From NCBI RefSeq assembly GCF_001050135.1, contig NZ_CP012040.1:4295001-4359000 (forward strand): a DNA stretch of 64,000 nt. Direction: 5' to 3'. This document shows, piece after piece, positions 9,270-19,339 of the stretch (position 1 is its first letter; each line of letters opens with the position of its first letter). Position numbers and translations under genes: made by a program. A model generated the notes under the pieces. That model did not search any database and had not been told where the DNA came from. It worked only from the letters and a program-made list of their open reading frames with translations. The stretch is from Cyclobacterium amurskyense (GTDB taxonomy: Bacteria > Bacteroidota > Bacteroidia > Cytophagales > Cyclobacteriaceae).

Positions 9270-10085
9270 ATGTTGGTAATCAGAAACTTTATTCAATTGT
9301 CTCGTCCATTGCACTGGGTGATCTGCATTCTAATTTTTATAAATTACACCAATTCCTATGCAATTACATTTCCGAAAGATACTGTAATCGAGATTTCTAA
9401 TCGAAAGGTTTACATCGCCTTACCTGATAGGAATGAAAAAGTGAATGAAGCCCCATTTTCGGTTTTAATGGCAATCCATGGAAACGGTAGGAATGCGATG
9501 AGTTATGCTTCTGAAAATGATCAAAGCGTGCCCTTTTATGTGCACCAAAGAAATATGGCCATCGATAATGGCTATCTATTTGTTGTCCTCTCTAATGGAA
9601 ATGAAACCTGGGGAACAGACCAAGGGCTGGAAAATTTGATGAAGGTATACCGGTACATAAGCTCAAATTATAGGGTTAAAGAAAAATGGGTTTTATGGGG
9701 CACTTCAGCTGGAGGGCTTCAAATGTTTAGAATGATAGCCGAATACCCGGAGAAAATTGACCGGGTTATTGGCACTTTTCCTGTCTATGATTTAGAACAG
9801 GCTTATTCGCAAAGAAAGTCTTCAAATTTTATTTGGCAATCAAAAGAAGATTTTGATGATATCAATCCCGCAAATTTCCCTGAAAAATTAATAAATGTAC
9901 CCATGTTGATTTTTCATGGTAAGAAAGATCAGGCAGTACCTTATAAGAACCATTCGCTGAAATTAAAAAGAGAGGTCAATGCATTGGGCGGAGCTGTAAA
10001 GCTAAAGCTGGTCGAGGGTGGCCACAGTACCTCAAACTGGAAAGTGTACAACAACCCTTTGATTAAGGCTTTTTTGACAGAATGA
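9270..10085 (+). CDS. secreted alpha/beta-hydrolase (esterase-like)
   Basis: The 271-aa protein has an N-terminal hydrophobic stretch (HWVICILIFINYTNSYA) that should direct export. The alpha/beta-hydrolase triad is readable: Ser146 in the nucleophile elbow WGTSAGGLQ, Asp220 in FHGKKDQAVP, and His252 in VEGGHST. MAIHGNGRNAMSYA supplies the oxyanion-hole region. The layout is close to PHB-depolymerase/feruloyl-esterase-like or acetyl-esterase-like enzymes. In a glycan locus it may remove acyl groups from the polysaccharide. It is separated from the previous gene by 132 bp without a clear signal. Confidence 0.8.
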   Translation: MLVIRNFIQLSRPLHWVICILIFINYTNSYAITFPKDTVIEISNRKVYIALPDRNEKVNEAPFSVLMAIHGNGRNAMSYASENDQSVPFYVHQRNMAIDNGYLFVVLSNGNETWGTDQGLENLMKVYRYISSNYRVKEKWVLWGTSAGGLQMFRMIAEYPEKIDRVIGTFPVYDLEQAYSQRKSSNFIWQSKEDFDDINPANFPEKLINVPMLIFHGKKDQAVPYKNHSLKLKREVNALGGAVKLKLVEGGHSTSNWKVYNNPLIKAFLTE

Positions 10086-10188
10086 AAGGATATTAGTAGG
10101 GTATAGATTGGTTATTATAAATTATGTGGTTAAATATTTATCATCCCGGATAACATCATTTTCAATCCTTATTCAAATAATCTAAAAA

Positions 10189-12408
10189 ATGAAATTTAGA
10201 AATTGTTTTGGCTTGGTAAAAACAATCTTGATAGGGATATCAATTGTGCTATTCATCTCTCCTTTGGTAAAAGCTTTGGATGTGGGAGATTTTAGCGGGG
10301 TGAATTATTCCGAAAAGGAGGACACATTCCCTATAATTTTAACCTGGGATTATAATATTTATGTCATGGGGCCTGCTGAAATAAAGCAATTTGTGCAGTT
10401 GGCTAAGGAAAAGAATATCGATCAAATTAATTTAAGAATAAACAATAAGGGAGTAATCAATGCCCGAATCGATCATGGAACTGTGTATCGGGAAAGACTG
10501 GATGCTTTTGGTGAAGACTTTGACCCTTTAAGGGTGCTGGTAGAGGAAGGTCATAAGGCAGGATTAAGGGTTGGTGTTCATTTCGATTTGTTTGAATCAA
10601 GTTATGATCAATTTTTCATTCGTCATCCGGAATTCACCCCACAATCTCAAAAAGATACCATTATTTACAATGCTTTTCCAAGTTACGCACACAAAGAAGT
10701 TAGAGATTACATGCTTGGTAGGGTTAGGGACCTTGCTGAATATGAAGTTGATCAAATGTTTTTTTGTACAAAATCCAGTCATACACCAAGAAACATGACT
10801 GAGGTTCCCCGAAATACCTATGCTGCTTATAATTCACCAATTGTAGAAAAATACGAGGAAAATTACGGGGTTGATATTTTGATAGCTACCCCGGATAGAG
10901 AAAAGATGGCTAAAATACATGGTGATTTCATTATTGATTTTCTAAAGGAAGCCAATAGAACCCTAGATGCCTACAATATATCCTCCATTGCTGGTGCAAC
11001 ACTTAGTGGGTATTTACAACCTTCCGGTAAAAACATCTTTTTGGATTGGAAGTCCATGGTTGATAATAAGGTCGCTGATGGCTTGGTGATGTCCAATACT
11101 AGAGGCGAAACTTATGCCTGGTTTGAAGACGGTGCAATAGAGAAGTTTCGGGAAATTAGACAGGAAACTTCAAATAATGGGATGAAATTTTATGCCTACA
11201 TGCTCTCTACTGTGTTTTGGAAAGTTAGGGATGAGCATTCTTTGAGTCACCTTTTGGAATACATCCCAAAGCAAATGCACTATTTTCAACAGTTAGGGAC
11301 TGAAGGTATTCTGATACATGAAGTTTATCAACCCGACATTTGGGAAGCCTTAGGGAATTGGAGGCTAGTAGAACAGGATAAAAAACAAGTGCTTACTATT
11401 CCGAAACCTGAAGGAGGTATTTTGGAGTATATTTTTCACCAGAAAATGCCACACGGAGGTTTTGAAGAAGCAAACAGCCATTGGTTTTGGGACATTTTAC
11501 CGGCATGGTCTGGTAGGGATGATTGGCTTCCGGGTAAAAATAGTCCTATAGGCTTGAATGCGGATGATTTTGAGCAGTTTTGGGTGTCTGATAATCAGGG
11601 CAACGATCGTTTACATGCAGCATACGACTGGAAGGTAATGGCCAATTCTGAATATTCGGGTAGGTCCTATTCCGGAAGATCCTCCATGTTACTTTACGCA
11701 GACGGGGATGCAGGGAAAGGTGCTAGCAGGAAAATATCCTGGAAGTCCTATTCTGAAATCCCTATAATTCCGGAGACTCCATCTGTTTTTTCAGTTTGGA
11801 TGCATGGGGAAGAATTGGCTGGAATTGAAAAAGCAGGTATGCAAATCACTTTTAAGGACTCCAAAGGTAATGTCATCGATTGCGTTGAAAAAAATCTAAA
11901 AGTTAGAGGAACATTTAAATGGAGGGAACTGAAATTGCCTTACCAGATACCTGCCCAATCGCATTTTGTAGAAGTAGCCTTAGCAATGGAAGTTTCAGAT
12001 GAAGTTGAAAGCCATGGTAGGCTTTGGTTTGATGCTTTTCGCATTGAGGATGCTCAAGGGACCTTTGGTAAAGAGCATTTTACTATTGTGTCAAGCCAGG
12101 ATGCGATTGAGGGAACCCACTTTGCAAGTTTTAATAGCCGAAAGGGTTATGAAATAAGCTCGAAAGAATTTCTATTGAAAAAAGGTAAGGCAGATTATTT
12201 GAAGGTGTCTCTGAGAACTCCGGAAAAAGAAGCGATGGATGTTTTGTTGTTATTAGGAGAGGGAATCTCCAAAAGAGTCCACCTTACTGAAAATTGGAAA
12301 ACGTTTCAAATCCCTATTTCCGAACTCCCTAATCAATTGAAAACAAAACTAATTATACGTGCATTGGCCACAGGAACCATTCATGTCGATAACATCATGT
12401 TTGAATAA
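10189..12408 (+). CDS. secreted TIM-barrel glycoside-hydrolase-like protein with C-terminal beta modules
   Basis: 739 aa with an N-terminal signal (LIGISIVLFISPLVKA). Residues ~45-390 look like a (beta/alpha)8 barrel of the GH10-like 'family 10 glycosyl hydrolase-like' group: FPIILTWDYNIYVMGPAEIK, NIDQINLRIN, GHKAGLRVGVHFDLFES, YAHKEVRDYMLGRVRDLAEY, VDQMFFCTKSSH. Residues ~420-739 are beta-rich and look like carbohydrate-binding-type jelly rolls (FSVWMHGEELAG, GRLWFDAFRIEDAQG, TIHVDNIMFE). Catalytic acids are not assigned with confidence. Context supports a polysaccharide-degrading or binding role. Confidence 0.65.
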   Translation: MKFRNCFGLVKTILIGISIVLFISPLVKALDVGDFSGVNYSEKEDTFPIILTWDYNIYVMGPAEIKQFVQLAKEKNIDQINLRINNKGVINARIDHGTVYRERLDAFGEDFDPLRVLVEEGHKAGLRVGVHFDLFESSYDQFFIRHPEFTPQSQKDTIIYNAFPSYAHKEVRDYMLGRVRDLAEYEVDQMFFCTKSSHTPRNMTEVPRNTYAAYNSPIVEKYEENYGVDILIATPDREKMAKIHGDFIIDFLKEANRTLDAYNISSIAGATLSGYLQPSGKNIFLDWKSMVDNKVADGLVMSNTRGETYAWFEDGAIEKFREIRQETSNNGMKFYAYMLSTVFWKVRDEHSLSHLLEYIPKQMHYFQQLGTEGILIHEVYQPDIWEALGNWRLVEQDKKQVLTIPKPEGGILEYIFHQKMPHGGFEEANSHWFWDILPAWSGRDDWLPGKNSPIGLNADDFEQFWVSDNQGNDRLHAAYDWKVMANSEYSGRSYSGRSSMLLYADGDAGKGASRKISWKSYSEIPIIPETPSVFSVWMHGEELAGIEKAGMQITFKDSKGNVIDCVEKNLKVRGTFKWRELKLPYQIPAQSHFVEVALAMEVSDEVESHGRLWFDAFRIEDAQGTFGKEHFTIVSSQDAIEGTHFASFNSRKGYEISSKEFLLKKGKADYLKVSLRTPEKEAMDVLLLLGEGISKRVHLTENWKTFQIPISELPNQLKTKLIIRALATGTIHVDNIMFE

Positions 12409-12670
12409 ACCCGGATTATGTAATAGGATTCGTAATAGCCTGTCCCGTGTTACGGGAAGTGTTGCAATCGCAAGAAAATCAGGCTGTTTGGATATTTTAG
12501 CATAGCACCGCTATGGTGAAATTGAAAACAGCAACGAAGTGGTTGATTTTAAAGCGATTTCAGCACGTAATAGAATGTCTATTGCATATTTCGGGATAAA
12601 ATACAATAAGAAAAACCAATAATCTCAAAAGCAGCGTGTTTGTTGCGTTTTGACCAAACCTTATGAAATA

Positions 12671-13804
12671 ATGATAAATCTTAAAACTTTAACCAATTGC
12701 CTAGCTGTTTTTTTTATAGCCATTTTTATGGCAAATGGACAAGACGCTATAATCCCAAAATACAAGACAACGCAAATTTTGGTTTCTTCCAATGAATTTG
12801 AAGAAGACAATTATTTGGCTTTCCCAGCTATTTTAAGACTGAATCCAGACGAAGTATTGGTGTCCTTTAAAAGAGGAACACAACATGGCGGAGGGAAGGA
12901 AGCTCGGTTGGATATGATGCATTTCGATACCAAAAATAATGTCATCATAGAAAGAAAAAACCTGGCGAGTGACCCCGAATTAATTCACCAAATGGGGGAA
13001 TGGGTTGAGTTTCCAGATGGATCTATAAAGCTCTATATCGACTCTCAACATTCCGGACATGACAAGGACAATTACCGTACAGGGTTGAGACAGGTAAGTG
13101 TAAGGAAGACAAAGGATGGTTTTGAGGCTTCAAAAACCGAATTGTCGCCAATGGTAGATGGGCGGGAATATGGCTATGCATTTGACTTTATCGTTAAGGA
13201 CAAAATTACTTATATGTTGGTGATGGGCTTTGGTTATAGGCCTGGAGGTAAATGGTCTGTGGATGTGATTCAGTCCAAGAATAATGGTAAATCATGGAGT
13301 TTGGTTCGCAACTTAACCGAGGAATTTGGTGGGCATAAAATCAATGAAAGTGCATTTATTCCATGGGAAGATGGATTTATGGTGACCACCAGAGAATATG
13401 GGCACAATCAAAGAATTTATTTTACAGATGCTGAATTTAAGGTAATCAAGGAGAATAATTTAAGTTCAGCCTATGGGTTTATAGAATCTCATATTGGTCG
13501 ACCACGGCTTTTTTCAAGAGATGGCAATCTGTATTTATTGGGTAGGAATTGGAGAACCATGGAAGGAGAGGGGAGAAGGATGGAGTTGGGACTGTTCAAG
13601 ATCAACCCGAAATCTTTAGCCGTAGAAAAATGGTTCATATTGGACAATAGCGAACGTGCGCATATCACAGATGGCTATTATGCGGCCCCTTATTTTCAGG
13701 AAAAAGAAGGCAAGACCTTTTTTAATATGATCAACTACAAAGGAGCCAATAAGGCTTTCCCTAGTATTGAGCGGTATGAATTTTTATGGGATGAGATTAA
13801 GTAG
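12671..13804 (+). CDS. secreted BNR/sialidase-fold protein
   Basis: I prefer the ATG at 12671 to the TTG at 12650: it gives the signal peptide INLKTLTNCLAVFFIAIFMA followed by NGQ. The mature part has an Asp-box-like SKNNGKSWSL and propeller strands (ILRLNPDEVLVSFKRGTQHG, GYAFDFIVKDKITYMLVMGF, GGHKINESAFIPWEDGFMVT, ESHIGRPRLFSRDGNLYLLG). It is a second sialidase-superfamily protein of the locus, not closely similar to the one at 7833. The 262-bp upstream gap holds a small hairpin (cccgt-gtt-acggg at 12444-12456). Activity unknown: exo-glycosidase or lyase. Confidence 0.68.
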   Translation: MINLKTLTNCLAVFFIAIFMANGQDAIIPKYKTTQILVSSNEFEEDNYLAFPAILRLNPDEVLVSFKRGTQHGGGKEARLDMMHFDTKNNVIIERKNLASDPELIHQMGEWVEFPDGSIKLYIDSQHSGHDKDNYRTGLRQVSVRKTKDGFEASKTELSPMVDGREYGYAFDFIVKDKITYMLVMGFGYRPGGKWSVDVIQSKNNGKSWSLVRNLTEEFGGHKINESAFIPWEDGFMVTTREYGHNQRIYFTDAEFKVIKENNLSSAYGFIESHIGRPRLFSRDGNLYLLGRNWRTMEGEGRRMELGLFKINPKSLAVEKWFILDNSERAHITDGYYAAPYFQEKEGKTFFNMINYKGANKAFPSIERYEFLWDEIK

Positions 13805-14156
13805 AGTGGAGGGGTTGTGGAGGGGTGATGTAGTGATCAGGTGATGTAGTGATCTGTGATGGTGGAGGGAAAGGATGTTTCAATCTCATATCGCTGGGGA
13901 TTTGTTTGATTTTTTCAATAACAAGCCCTAACAATGCCTCGGAATGACGTTTTTCGGTCACTGAGCCTGTCGAAGTGTACCGAATTAACGATATACCACT
14001 TCGTCATTTCGAACCCTTTTTTGGTGAGGTGAAGTGAAGGAAAGGATGTTTCAATCTCATAACGCTGGGGATTTCTTCGACTTCCACAACTCAAAGTCTT
14101 TGAATGAGGCATTTTAAATAAACCTGATTAGGATTCAGTTCATATAAAAGATTAAT
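13805..14156. repeat. gene-free repeat stretch: GTGAT array and duplicated ~45-bp segment
   Basis: Bases 13825-13864 are a degenerate 8-bp array (gtgatgta-gtgatcag-gtgatgta-gtgatctg). A segment starting ggaaaggatgtttcaatctc occurs twice (about 13869 and 14038), around sequences like ctcggaatgacg and gtcatttcgaaccc, which also form the ends of the element at 16960-17078. No coding potential was found. This is a patch of dispersed intergenic repeats. Confidence 0.6.
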
Positions 14157-14350
14157 TTCCGCCTTGTAGATTTTCGACGTTAAGAAATTTAAGCGGGGAT
14201 GGCAAAGGCACAAGCACTGTTTGACGAAGTTTTTGGTTAGGGGAATACCCAATAAATAACCAAATATGTTAAAACCAAAAACTAAGGAGTTTGCCTGTGT
14301 GCGGGAGGCCTTAAATTTTAGCCGAAAAGATACACAGCGGCGGGCTTTTC
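14157..14350 (+). repeat. dispersed ~194-bp repeat, copy 1
   Basis: From ttccgccttgtag to cagcggcggg this matches 17088-17281 almost base for base (only scattered differences by eye), in the same orientation. The two copies flank the 634-aa gene. It runs straight into 27-bp repeat units at 14353. A 75-codon ORF across it is not credible as a gene. Confidence 0.75.
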
Positions 14351-14352
14351 TC

Positions 14353-14424
14353 CTGAGTTGCTTCTCTTCAGGACAGGCCCTGAGTTGCTTCGCTTCAGGA
14401 CAGGCCCTGAGTTGCTTCGCTTCA
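14353..14424 (+). repeat. 27-bp minisatellite, 2.7 units
   Basis: Units of 27 bp start at 14353, 14380 and 14407 (each beginning ctgagttgcttc and ending caggacaggcc). The unit junctions are quasi-palindromic (tcaggacaggccctga). The motif agaaacgaaccaaagag that follows is shared, in either orientation, with the repeat loci at 16.8, 17.5 and 35.4-37.1 kb. Confidence 0.75.
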
Positions 14425-14649
14425 TATCATGCATTAATAATAAGAAACGAACCAAAGAGGAATTTAGAAAAGATAAAATATCTTCTAGAATAATTATAAA
14501 CCTCCAATAGAAGCCCTTATCCTTTTATTTCATAGTAAAATCATACAAAATTCCATAAAATTGTGGCTTATTTTTATAACTTTAAAAGCCATTTAAAAAT
14601 AAATTGAAATTAGGAATAAGTTAAAATTTAATTCTGAAATAAAAACATT

Positions 14650-16554
14650 ATGAAATACATTGTAGTAGTAATATTTTTTGTGACAGTAATTATTAACCCT
14701 GCTGTAAGTCAGGAACTAGATTCAATCCCCAACCTCAAATCCGTACCCTACCACTCACCTTCTCCACCTCCGGAATGGGCTTTGCTACAAAGGCAAATGA
14801 TGGAAGCACTCTATCCTGCCGCCATGGAATTTGTTGAAAAATATACCAATCCTGATGGTACTTTAATCTGGAGAGATGAATGGCCCGGGATGGATGGTTC
14901 AGATGACGGTTATGAGAGCTTTTATAATTTCCCATTGTATTATGCGCTAGGCGGACCAAAAGAAATAGATCTGCTTTCTAGAAAATTATGGGAAGGAGTT
15001 ACCAGACAGTTTACCGGCTATGGTCAGATAGTGGATGAATTTGATGCAGGCTATGATTGGATGCATCATGGGGAGTCCTATACCTATTTTTACTTTTTCG
15101 GCCTGGCAGACCCCACCGATAAAAAGATGCGGGATAGGGCCACAAAGTTTGCGAAATTGTATTTTGATGATGGTACCGAAAAGTCCAATTTTGACAGTAA
15201 ACTGAAACTTATTCGTTCACCACTTACAGGTAGCCTTGGTCCCAGGTTTGTGAATACTGCTGAAGACTGGGTTACCCATAGACCCATTTTAAGTAATTAT
15301 CCCCTTCCTTATGACGACATACCTAATGTTACATCCGGAAAAGATTGGAACAACGACAACAAATTCCAATTTATTTTGGAGGCTTTAAATAACCGGATGA
15401 TGAAAGGAGATGTGCCCTTAAATTTGGCTTCAACAAGCATGATGCTGAATGCCTATATGTACTCTGGGGAGGAGGAATACAAAGTATGGGTAACCTCCTA
15501 TGTCAATGCCTGGATGGAAAGGACAGAAAAAAACGATGGGATAATCCCGGATAATGTAGGCCTTTCGGGGGAGATTGGAGAATACATGGATGGGAATTGG
15601 TGGGGAGGATATTATGGGTGGAAATGGCCCCATGGGGTCAAAAATAAGTTGGAAGCGACAACAATTGGCGCTTCCAATGCCTATTTGATTTCCGGAGATG
15701 ATAAATACCTGGATTTACCCAATGCCGTTATCGCATCCGTTTCAAATGAGGCAAAGGAAGAAAATGGTAAAAAATTGGTACCTCATCGATATGATGATAG
15801 GGGATGGTACGACTATCGGCCGATGCAACCCATGTATCCTACTCATTTATGGTACATGTCCCGAAAAAATAAGGATTGGGAAAGGGTAAAAGACTTATTG
15901 GATCCTGAGGAAATGGCTAAATTGAATTATAGAAAGGGCAAAGGAGATGAGGTTAATACAGCTACTTGGTTGGGTTATTTAGAAGGGAAGGTTCCCACTT
16001 ATCCTGTGGATATTTTAAAAGCGACGTACAATGAAATGCTATCTCGACTTGATCGGATTAGAAAAGATACCTCAACACCGGATTTTCAGGATGTCCATCA
16101 TTGGCTGAACCTGAATCCGGTTGTATTAGAAGGAATTGTTCAGACCATGCTTGGCGCTCCCAACCATATCTACCATGGAGGATTATTGCATACGTCAGTT
16201 CGCTATTTTGATCCTGAAAATAGGAGGACCGGAATTCCTTCGGATATGGCAGCACTGGTTGAACAAATCACAGATGCCGGTATTTCCCTTACATTGGTAA
16301 ACCTACATCCCACCGAAACAAAGAAGGTAATTGTTCAGGGTGGGATGTTTGGAGAACACCATATCAAACGGGTAAATATGATTGACAAATACCCATACCA
16401 ATTTGATACAATCGATCATAAATTTTTTCAAGCTGAGATAGCACCGGGATCGGTTGTGAAACTGGAAATTGAAATGACCCGGTTTCAAAATCCTCCGACC
16501 TATGCTTTTCCATGGCATGGTGAAAACATACCGGAAAGGGAGATTAATTATTAG
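14650..16554 (+). CDS. secreted protein of unknown function, probably glycan-active (alpha/alpha-toroid-like)
   Basis: 634 aa with a signal peptide (MKYIVVVIFFVTVIINPAVSQ). I do not recognise the family firmly. Repeated helical segments with aromatic/acidic clusters are visible: IWRDEWPGMDGSDDGYESF, FDAGYDWMHHGESYTYFYFF, GYYGWKWPHGVKNKLEATT and PHRYDDRGWYDYRPMQPMYP. This suggests an (alpha/alpha)n-barrel like those of several glycoside hydrolases and polysaccharide lyases. The last ~100 residues (LTLVNLHPTETKKVIVQGGM, APGSVVKLEIEM) look like a beta-sandwich. It stands alone between two copies of a 194-bp repeat, on the same strand as the upstream glycan genes. Catalytic residues are not assigned. 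Confidence 0.6.
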   Translation: MKYIVVVIFFVTVIINPAVSQELDSIPNLKSVPYHSPSPPPEWALLQRQMMEALYPAAMEFVEKYTNPDGTLIWRDEWPGMDGSDDGYESFYNFPLYYALGGPKEIDLLSRKLWEGVTRQFTGYGQIVDEFDAGYDWMHHGESYTYFYFFGLADPTDKKMRDRATKFAKLYFDDGTEKSNFDSKLKLIRSPLTGSLGPRFVNTAEDWVTHRPILSNYPLPYDDIPNVTSGKDWNNDNKFQFILEALNNRMMKGDVPLNLASTSMMLNAYMYSGEEEYKVWVTSYVNAWMERTEKNDGIIPDNVGLSGEIGEYMDGNWWGGYYGWKWPHGVKNKLEATTIGASNAYLISGDDKYLDLPNAVIASVSNEAKEENGKKLVPHRYDDRGWYDYRPMQPMYPTHLWYMSRKNKDWERVKDLLDPEEMAKLNYRKGKGDEVNTATWLGYLEGKVPTYPVDILKATYNEMLSRLDRIRKDTSTPDFQDVHHWLNLNPVVLEGIVQTMLGAPNHIYHGGLLHTSVRYFDPENRRTGIPSDMAALVEQITDAGISLTLVNLHPTETKKVIVQGGMFGEHHIKRVNMIDKYPYQFDTIDHKFFQAEIAPGSVVKLEIEMTRFQNPPTYAFPWHGENIPEREINY

Positions 16555-16959
16555 TTTGAATTTGAATATAGAAAAAAATGTAAGGAAATGACGCTTGCGT
16601 GAGAGATTTTGTCAGCATTGTTGCAGAAAAAAAGCAACAATACCGCCAAAATCAGTTTGTACTTCTTGCCTTAACCAAGGCTTTACAGCCTTGGCTACAA
16701 AAATAACACCCCGATGGGGTTTTGGTTCATTTCTATTACAGCTGATTGGAGTTCCTGACTTGCTCCGTCTCAGGGCAGGCCCTGAGTTACTTCGTTTCAG
16801 GGCAGGCCCTGAATAAGACAGGGTAAACATGATAAAAAGAAACGAACCAAAGAAAAATCTAGCCAAAACTAAACTTCCCCCCGCAAGGCCCTCGCCCCCT
16901 CGTAGTTTTGGCCCGGCCAGCTCGCTAATATTTACGATTTTGTTAAAAATTTTCTATAT
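16555..16959. repeat. gene-free spacer with REP-like hairpins and 27-bp units
   Basis: Short hairpins are seen (ccaaggctttacagccttgg; accccgatggggtt). From 16755 come two full 27-bp units plus a partial one (cttgctccgtctcagggcag; ttacttcgtttcagggcagg) ending near 16815, then the shared agaaacgaaccaaagaaaaa block. Overlapping small ORFs on both strands are repeat artefacts. Confidence 0.65.
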
Positions 16960-17078
16960 CGTCATTGCGAACCCTTTTATGGGGAGGTGTTGCGTAGGAA
17001 AAGGGTGTGGCAATCTTATTACGTTGGAGATTCCTTCGACTTTCTACGCGCAAGGCCTCGCAAAGTCTCGGAATGACG
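16960..17078. repeat. ~119-bp element with inverted CGTCATT ends
   Basis: Begins cgtcattgcgaaccc and ends ctcggaatgacg, so the outer 7 bp (cgtcatt/aatgacg) are inverted repeats. The interior has partly complementary arms. Related end sequences occur at about 13.95-14.02 kb. It resembles the non-autonomous palindromic elements common between Bacteroidota genes. No ORF is supported. Confidence 0.5.
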
Positions 17079-17087
17079 AAAATTTAC

Positions 17088-17281
17088 TTCCGCCTTGTAG
17101 CTTTTCGGCGTTAAGAAATTTAAGCGGGGATGGCAAAGGCACAGGCACTGTTTGACGAAGTTTTTGGTTAGGGGAATACCCAATAAATAACGAAATATGT
17201 GAAAACCAAAAACTAAGGAGTTTGCCTGTGCGCGGGAAGCCTTAAATTTTAGCTGAAAAGATACTCAGCGGCGGGGTTTTC
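17088..17281 (+). repeat. dispersed ~194-bp repeat, copy 2
   Basis: Near-identical to 14157-14350 (ttccgccttgtag to cagcggcgggg), same orientation. It is followed by one degenerate 27-bp unit (ctgactagctctgcttcagg) instead of the clean array after copy 1. Confidence 0.75.
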
Positions 17282-17636
17282 CCTGACTAGCTCTGCTTCA
17301 GGACAGGTTGTTTACTTTTTTGACCACTGACTAGGGTCAGGGCAGGCCTGTAGCAAAAAAGTAAAAAATGGTCATGATAAATAACATGGTAAATATATAT
17401 AAGGAATATTAATGTAAAACGCATCATGGACCTATTAAAGTTTTTGATAAAGGTAAAGGCCTAAATAAAAATTTACCCGTTCATTTCTTTTCTCCTGAGT
17501 TACTTCGTTTCAGGGCTTGTCCTGACTTGCTACGCATCAGGACAAGCCCTGAATAAGGCAGTGTTAACATGATAAAAAAAAACGAACCAAAGAAAAATTT
17601 AGCCAAAACTAATCTATAGAAATAACCTTTACCTTC
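17282..17636. repeat. gene-free spacer ending with 27-bp units
   Basis: Holds an AT-rich stretch. From 17495 there are two full 27-bp units plus a partial one (ctgagttacttcgtttcagg, ctgacttgctacgcatcagg) and the shared aaacgaaccaaagaaaaatt block just past the end of the - strand hydrolase gene. No gene is seen. Confidence 0.6.
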
Positions 17637-18800
17637 TCAATACCTTACCCGATCCTTTTTATTAAAAAGTAAACCTTCATCCTGAAGCAATTGATAAACA
17701 GTGACTTTTTCCTGAATATCATTGTTGATAAAGGAGCTAATCAATTTACTATGCAACATTGAACCACCTAATTTCCCAAAGGAATGCCCATCCCGAATAA
17801 GCAATAAGGTGGAATTTAAATAAAACTCTGCCAACACATCATAACAAAATCTGGAAAGCAATTTGTCATGTACTGCACCTACAATCAATACCTTACCACT
17901 AAAATCTAATCCCCGGTCATAATTTACCCCATATACAGAGAAAGGTATGCGTTCAAACTGCTTCCATATTTCATGACTTTCTAGCATCATCCACTTCGCT
18001 ATTTTAGATTCTAGTAAATTGGAAGCTGCATTATAGGTCAATCCATAACTGTGCTCAAAAAGCCTAATCTTCTGAGCGATATCGGCTTTATCTGCTTCTA
18101 CTAAAGATGGTAACAGAAACCGCCATTTTAAATAAAAATAAAAGGCCAGATCAATGTATTCAGTCCCCGTTTGTTCCTTACAAAGGTTCTCGGAATTGTT
18201 GTACCACAAAAAATCAAGGTAGGAAGCATTTTCAAGTGGTATTGCTTCCAGGCACTGTGAGGGGTTGATAAGATTCAGGTTTTTTTGAAGGTCAAAGAGT
18301 AGGGGGTTGAAGGAAATCAAGGATTTGACGTTTTCAGGGAAAAGGCCAAGGTAATAATGCAGGTAGGCAGCGGCACCTGAAAAGCCCAGTAAATGTACCC
18401 TGTGGTTTCCGGTCAAGGCATTACGGATCAACTCTATGTCCCTTGCTTGTTGGTCCATATTTAGCAATTGATAAGCTTTTGCCCAATCAATTTCCCCTGA
18501 AGAATTGATAATTTGCAAAATGGCATCAGCCTCATTCCGACCTTTGATATGAACGATATTAAATTCATCCAACAGCGGCTGCATGTCTATGCTTTCCTGA
18601 AAATACTTGTCCAAAGGATCCTCAATTAGCAGAATGGTTTCCTTTTGCTTATCGTAGGGATGCATTAGGGTATAGCTAATTTCTATTTTCCTAGCATTCT
18701 TTATATGATGATCCAGCGGTACCAGTAAAAAATGAGTTGTATCAGAGGGAGGAAAGTGAAAACCTGTGATTGCACTTAGAAACAGTAGAAAAGCTATCAA
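17637..18800 (-). CDS. alpha/beta-hydrolase-fold protein, secreted
   Basis: 387 aa. The N-terminus MIAFLLFLSAITGFHF is hydrophobic and may act as an export signal. An alpha/beta-hydrolase pattern is visible: Ser141 in LLGFSGAAAYLHYY, a candidate Asp in VGAVHDKLLS (~316), and His in IRDGHSFGK (~343). The start codon overlaps the stop of the upstream propeller gene by 4 bp (ATGA), so the two were one operon with coupled translation. That upstream gene is now split by an IS, so expression may be reduced. Function is unknown. Context places it with the propeller/NVEALA genes. Confidence 0.68.
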   Translation of the reverse strand: MIAFLLFLSAITGFHFPPSDTTHFLLVPLDHHIKNARKIEISYTLMHPYDKQKETILLIEDPLDKYFQESIDMQPLLDEFNIVHIKGRNEADAILQIINSSGEIDWAKAYQLLNMDQQARDIELIRNALTGNHRVHLLGFSGAAAYLHYYLGLFPENVKSLISFNPLLFDLQKNLNLINPSQCLEAIPLENASYLDFLWYNNSENLCKEQTGTEYIDLAFYFYLKWRFLLPSLVEADKADIAQKIRLFEHSYGLTYNAASNLLESKIAKWMMLESHEIWKQFERIPFSVYGVNYDRGLDFSGKVLIVGAVHDKLLSRFCYDVLAEFYLNSTLLLIRDGHSFGKLGGSMLHSKLISSFINNDIQEKVTVYQLLQDEGLLFNKKDRVRY

Positions 18801-19339
18801 AATTTGTCATTCCTTAATTTTACAACATGGAACTCTAGGGTATTTTCCTTCAATGCAGGATTTGCAGGATGTGCTAGGTTTAAAAATAAACCCTTTTTAG
18901 TTGCAAACCAATTATTGATCTGGTAAGTATAATCAGGTAATGAATAGTGCTGAAGTTTTTTCAATTTGGAATCAAAAACGGTAAGTGAGGTTTTCTTTTT
19001 TAGAAATGAAATTTCTTTCCCTTTAATTGGCGCTTCCCAATTGAATCTATAAATAAGTTTCCGCCAAGGGTCAGGTATTGGGGAAAGATAATGCGTATTG
19101 TTTATGGCATGCGAATCAATATTATCTAAGTTGATTAAAGGCAATATATGCTTAACCTCTTTTCCTTCCTTCAATTTTCCTTTGGTATTTAAACTATAAA
19201 TATTGGATTGGTACTGATAATTAAAAATCATATTTCCCTCGAAAAAATTATTGAATCCTAAATAGGTAACAAAACCAACATTTCCATAATTTTCCTTAAA
19301 AAAATCGGTATGATAAATTGGTAAATAGTTAGTTTCTAA

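Noticed and set aside
14266..17155. ORFs at 14266-14493, 16595-16866 and 16829-17155
   Set aside because: They run through dispersed repeats and REP-like hairpins. Composition and translation look like repeat artefacts.
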